Source: Clostridia bacterium
GTDB lineage: Bacteria; Bacillota; Clostridia; Oscillospirales; CAG-272
Reading direction: 5' to 3'
DNA: 5,853 nt
Assembly: GCA_017456685.1 (NCBI GenBank)
Contig: JAFTIV010000149.1
Span: 1 to 5,853 of the forward strand
Shown: piece after piece, positions 4,359-5,853 of the stretch
Layout: each line of letters starts with the position of its first letter
Numbering within the stretch: the stretch's first letter is position 1
Position numbers and translations under genes: made by a program
The notes under the pieces: generated by a model
The model's input: the letters and a program-made list of their open reading frames with translations, nothing else
The model's database searches: none
What the model was told of the DNA's origin: nothing

Positions 4359-5369
4359 TCAATCGTCAGCCTTTTTACGCTTGATGCCCGCAAGAGGGTT
4401 AGCATTAACCGCGTCCTCCATACCCTTATTTGATACATGAGTATAGATTTGAGTGGTGTTTAATTGCTCGTGCCCAAGGATTTCCTTTAGCACGCGTACA
4501 TCAACCTTTCCTGTTTGATACATAAGCGTAGCCGCTGTGTGCCTTAGCTTGTGCACGGAATAGTGCTTGTAGTCAAGCCCCGCCATTTCAAGATACTTGT
4601 AAACAAGCCATTGAACGGTCTTGTTGCTAAGACGCTTGTGTTGCTTGCTTATAAAAAGAGCAGGGATATTTATATTCTTATACTCATCGCCTCGTCTTAT
4701 TACAAGATATTTCGATAGCGCATCCTTGCATGCCTCATTAAGATAAACAATTCTTTCCTTGTTGCCCTTACCGATAACACGAAGGGAGCGAAGCTCTCTG
4801 TCAAGGTCGTTAAGGTTTATTCCACAAAGCTCGGAAAGACGCATTCCGCAGTTGAGAAAAAGAGTTATAATGCAATAATCCCTTTCGCGAGTTTTCGACT
4901 CCTTGTCGTTTTGAACTGCCTCAAGAAGCGAAACACTCTCCTCGATTGATAAAAACTTAGGAAGAGATTGCTTCTTTTTTGGAGTTTCAATATCAATGGC
5001 GGGATTTTTCTCCATCAATCGACGCTTTTGACAAATAAACTTGTAAAGTGCCTTAATAGCAGACAGCTTTCGTGATTTTGCCGCCGCTTGATTTCTGCGC
5101 TCGTTCGACACATAAACAAAGAAATCGTAAATCTCCTCAGTCGTTACAGAGAAGATAAATTCATTGTCAAGACGGGAAATGTCAAGCTTTTCAAAATAAT
5201 CCCCGTAAAGGTCAATGCCGTATCTTTTTGCGTATATGTACTTGAAAAACAATCTAAGGTCTGATACATATTCATCTACCGTCTTTTTAGAACAGCCTTG
5301 AATTGTAAGCTTGTAGGACGCGAAATCGCGCACAAGCAAAGGCATAGCCTCAATAGAACAGCTTTCCAT
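4359..5369 (-). CDS. Tyrosine recombinase, XerC/XerD-like (336 aa)
   Basis: Site-specific recombinases of this family cut and rejoin DNA through a 3'-phosphotyrosine. Roles range from chromosome dimer resolution to element integration or DNA inversion. Residues 9-116 form the SAM-like core-binding domain (LLVRDFASYKLTIQGCSKKTVDEY near its start). The catalytic domain follows with the full set of active residues: Arg177 (CGMRLSEL), Lys201 (GKGNKER), His273 and Arg276 (HKLRHTAA), His300 (LGHEQL) and Tyr309 (TQIYTHV). It is intact and slightly longer than XerC/D (about 300). The ATG at 5367-5369 is chosen because GGGGAG at 5378-5383 precedes it by 8 bases. A GTG at 5439-5441 would add 24 residues, but these overlap the predicted -10 region. 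No terminator is clear downstream. No transposase, phage gene or inverted repeat accompanies it, so its role (housekeeping Xer or relic integrase) is open. Confidence 0.93.
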   Translation of the reverse strand: MESCSIEAMPLLVRDFASYKLTIQGCSKKTVDEYVSDLRLFFKYIYAKRYGIDLYGDYFEKLDISRLDNEFIFSVTTEEIYDFFVYVSNERRNQAAAKSRKLSAIKALYKFICQKRRLMEKNPAIDIETPKKKQSLPKFLSIEESVSLLEAVQNDKESKTRERDYCIITLFLNCGMRLSELCGINLNDLDRELRSLRVIGKGNKERIVYLNEACKDALSKYLVIRRGDEYKNINIPALFISKQHKRLSNKTVQWLVYKYLEMAGLDYKHYSVHKLRHTAATLMYQTGKVDVRVLKEILGHEQLNTTQIYTHVSNKGMEDAVNANPLAGIKRKKADD

Positions 5370-5426
5370 ATAGCTCACTCCCCGAGCTGTGCGCTCAGGG
5401 TTATTCTCCTTAATAAATTTTGTATA

Positions 5427-5440
5427 ATTATATTCTACCA
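5427..5440 (-). promoter_or_regulatory. Possible promoter of the tyrosine recombinase
   Basis: On the minus strand, TGGTAGAAT (extended -10, 5432-5440) overlaps TATAAT (5427-5432). No good -35 box lies at the right distance, so this is either a weak or an extended -10-dependent promoter. Either -10 choice leaves a leader of about 50 bases before the ATG at 5369. Confidence 0.45.
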
Positions 5441-5488
5441 CAAAAGAAATCGTTTTTGTATAAAAGTTTTAAAATTTTTCTAAGGCTC

Positions 5489-5520
5489 TTGCATTTTTTA
5501 AAAATTTGATATATTATAAT
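5489..5520 (+). promoter_or_regulatory. Possible promoter of the membrane protein gene
   Basis: TTGCAT (5489-5494) precedes two overlapping -10 candidates: an extended TGATATATT (-10 box 5510-5515, spacer 15) and TATAAT (5515-5520, spacer 20). Neither spacing is ideal, but the position fits the gene starting at 5551 with GAGGAAAG at 5541-5548. Confidence 0.5.
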
Positions 5521-5550
5521 TACAAGCACTTTAATTAAAAGAGGAAAGAA

Positions 5551-5853
5551 ATGAACAAAATAAAGGACTTTTTCGCCAGATATGGCGGAACAATAGGCAG
5601 AATACTTGTAAATCATATAGCAATGTCCATCTTTGGACTTTTGGTAGGAATTGCCGCATACGGAATTCACCCATTGCTTTACTGGGGCGCTTGTGTGCTC
5701 GGCGTTGGAATGTATATGTTCCTTCTTTATATGGTAATGTGGGAGCTCGGCGCAAAGGAAAATGTAGAGGTCGAATACGGAAGATGTCCACTTGATAAGC
5801 TCAAGGGACTAAAAATTTCTCTTGTCACAAACTCTGTTTTTATAATAGTAGCT
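5551..5853 (+). CDS. Putative integral membrane protein, N-terminal 101 residues (cut by window end)
   Basis: An open frame runs from ATG at 5551 to the right edge without a stop, giving 101 residues. GAGGAAAG (5541-5548) is a good ribosome binding site. After a short basic N-terminus (MNKIKDFFARYGGTIGR) there are two hydrophobic segments, about 18-37 (ILVNHIAMSIFGLLVGIAAY) and 41-63 (PLLYWGACVLGVGMYMFLLYMVM). A polar loop with mixed charge follows (WELGAKENVEVEYGRCPLDKLKG, landmarks WELGAKEN and EVEYGRCPLDKL). A third hydrophobic segment starts near residue 88 (KISLVTNSVFIIVA) and is cut off. No signal peptide cleavage site is evident. The family is not recognised and function cannot be assigned. 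The gene is divergent from the recombinase across a 181-base AT-rich gap. Confidence 0.8.
   Translation, partial: MNKIKDFFARYGGTIGRILVNHIAMSIFGLLVGIAAYGIHPLLYWGACVLGVGMYMFLLYMVMWELGAKENVEVEYGRCPLDKLKGLKISLVTNSVFIIVA

Noticed and set aside
5370..5441. 24-residue N-terminal extension of the recombinase starting at GTG
   Set aside because: It overlaps the likely -10 region and lacks a ribosome binding site; the ATG at 5367-5369 has GGGGAG with 8-base spacing. Not fully excluded, as the promoter itself is uncertain.
5531..5791. Minus-strand open frames opposite the start of the membrane protein
   Set aside because: They are Arg/Leu/Ser-rich shadow translations with no ribosome binding site; the plus-strand frame has a good one and coherent membrane segments.
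4359..5853. Reading the recombinase as proof of an integrated mobile element or invertible region
   Set aside because: No flanking repeats, cargo, tRNA or second mobility gene is visible, and gene style matches the neighbours.
1..5853. CRISPR array, tRNA, rRNA or riboswitch
   Set aside because: No regularly spaced repeats, cloverleaf-like sequence or known riboswitch core was found by eye; all intergenic gaps are under 200 bases and are accounted for by promoters and terminators.

Overview
The window looks like ordinary chromosome from a moderately low-GC member of the Bacillota, most likely an anaerobic, gut-type Clostridia lineage. Three things suggest this: the Gram-positive style of GroEL, class II aldolase, DUF1292 and cytidylate kinase-like proteins; strong AGGAGG-type ribosome binding sites before most genes; and AT-rich intergenic gaps carrying sigma-A-like promoters and hairpin terminators. 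The assignment rests on family resemblance and style only, with no database search.

Layout, left to right. (1) Bases 1-950, plus strand: the 3' third of groEL, followed 18 bases later by a small acidic DUF1292 protein, apparently in the same transcript and closed by a terminator near 955-986. (2) Bases 996-1943, minus strand: a monocistronic class II fructose-bisphosphate aldolase (fba) with its own terminator and promoter. (3) Bases 2004-2615: a compact Sfp-type 4'-phosphopantetheinyl transferase on minus, divergent from a cytidylate kinase-like P-loop protein on plus (2656-3279). (4) Bases 3278-3904: a shared bidirectional terminator whose left arm is tandemly duplicated, then a small predicted lipoprotein on minus. 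(5) Bases 3914-4267: a stand-alone acyl carrier protein on minus with a perfect-consensus promoter and a GC-rich palindrome in its leader. (6) Bases 4359-5437: a complete XerC/XerD-type tyrosine recombinase on minus. (7) From 5551, plus strand: the first 101 residues of a membrane protein cut by the window edge.

Most genes after the groEL pair appear to be single-gene transcription units with readable promoters. Four promoters share one design: a TTGxxx -35 box, a 17-base spacer and an extended -10 of the form TG-N-TAAAAT. The one evident functional link is between the phosphopantetheinyl transferase and the acyl carrier protein, its potential substrate, which lie about 1.4 kb apart with two unrelated-looking genes between them. 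The groEL/DUF1292 pair, the aldolase and the recombinase are otherwise independent.

I do not see a convincing new multi-gene system. The best leads are smaller: the non-canonical acyl carrier protein and its leader palindrome, the DUF1292 gene tied to groEL, the orphan lipoprotein with a YPA motif, the kinase-like protein without the usual P-loop lysine, and the recombinase leader with its ribosome binding site in a hairpin loop.
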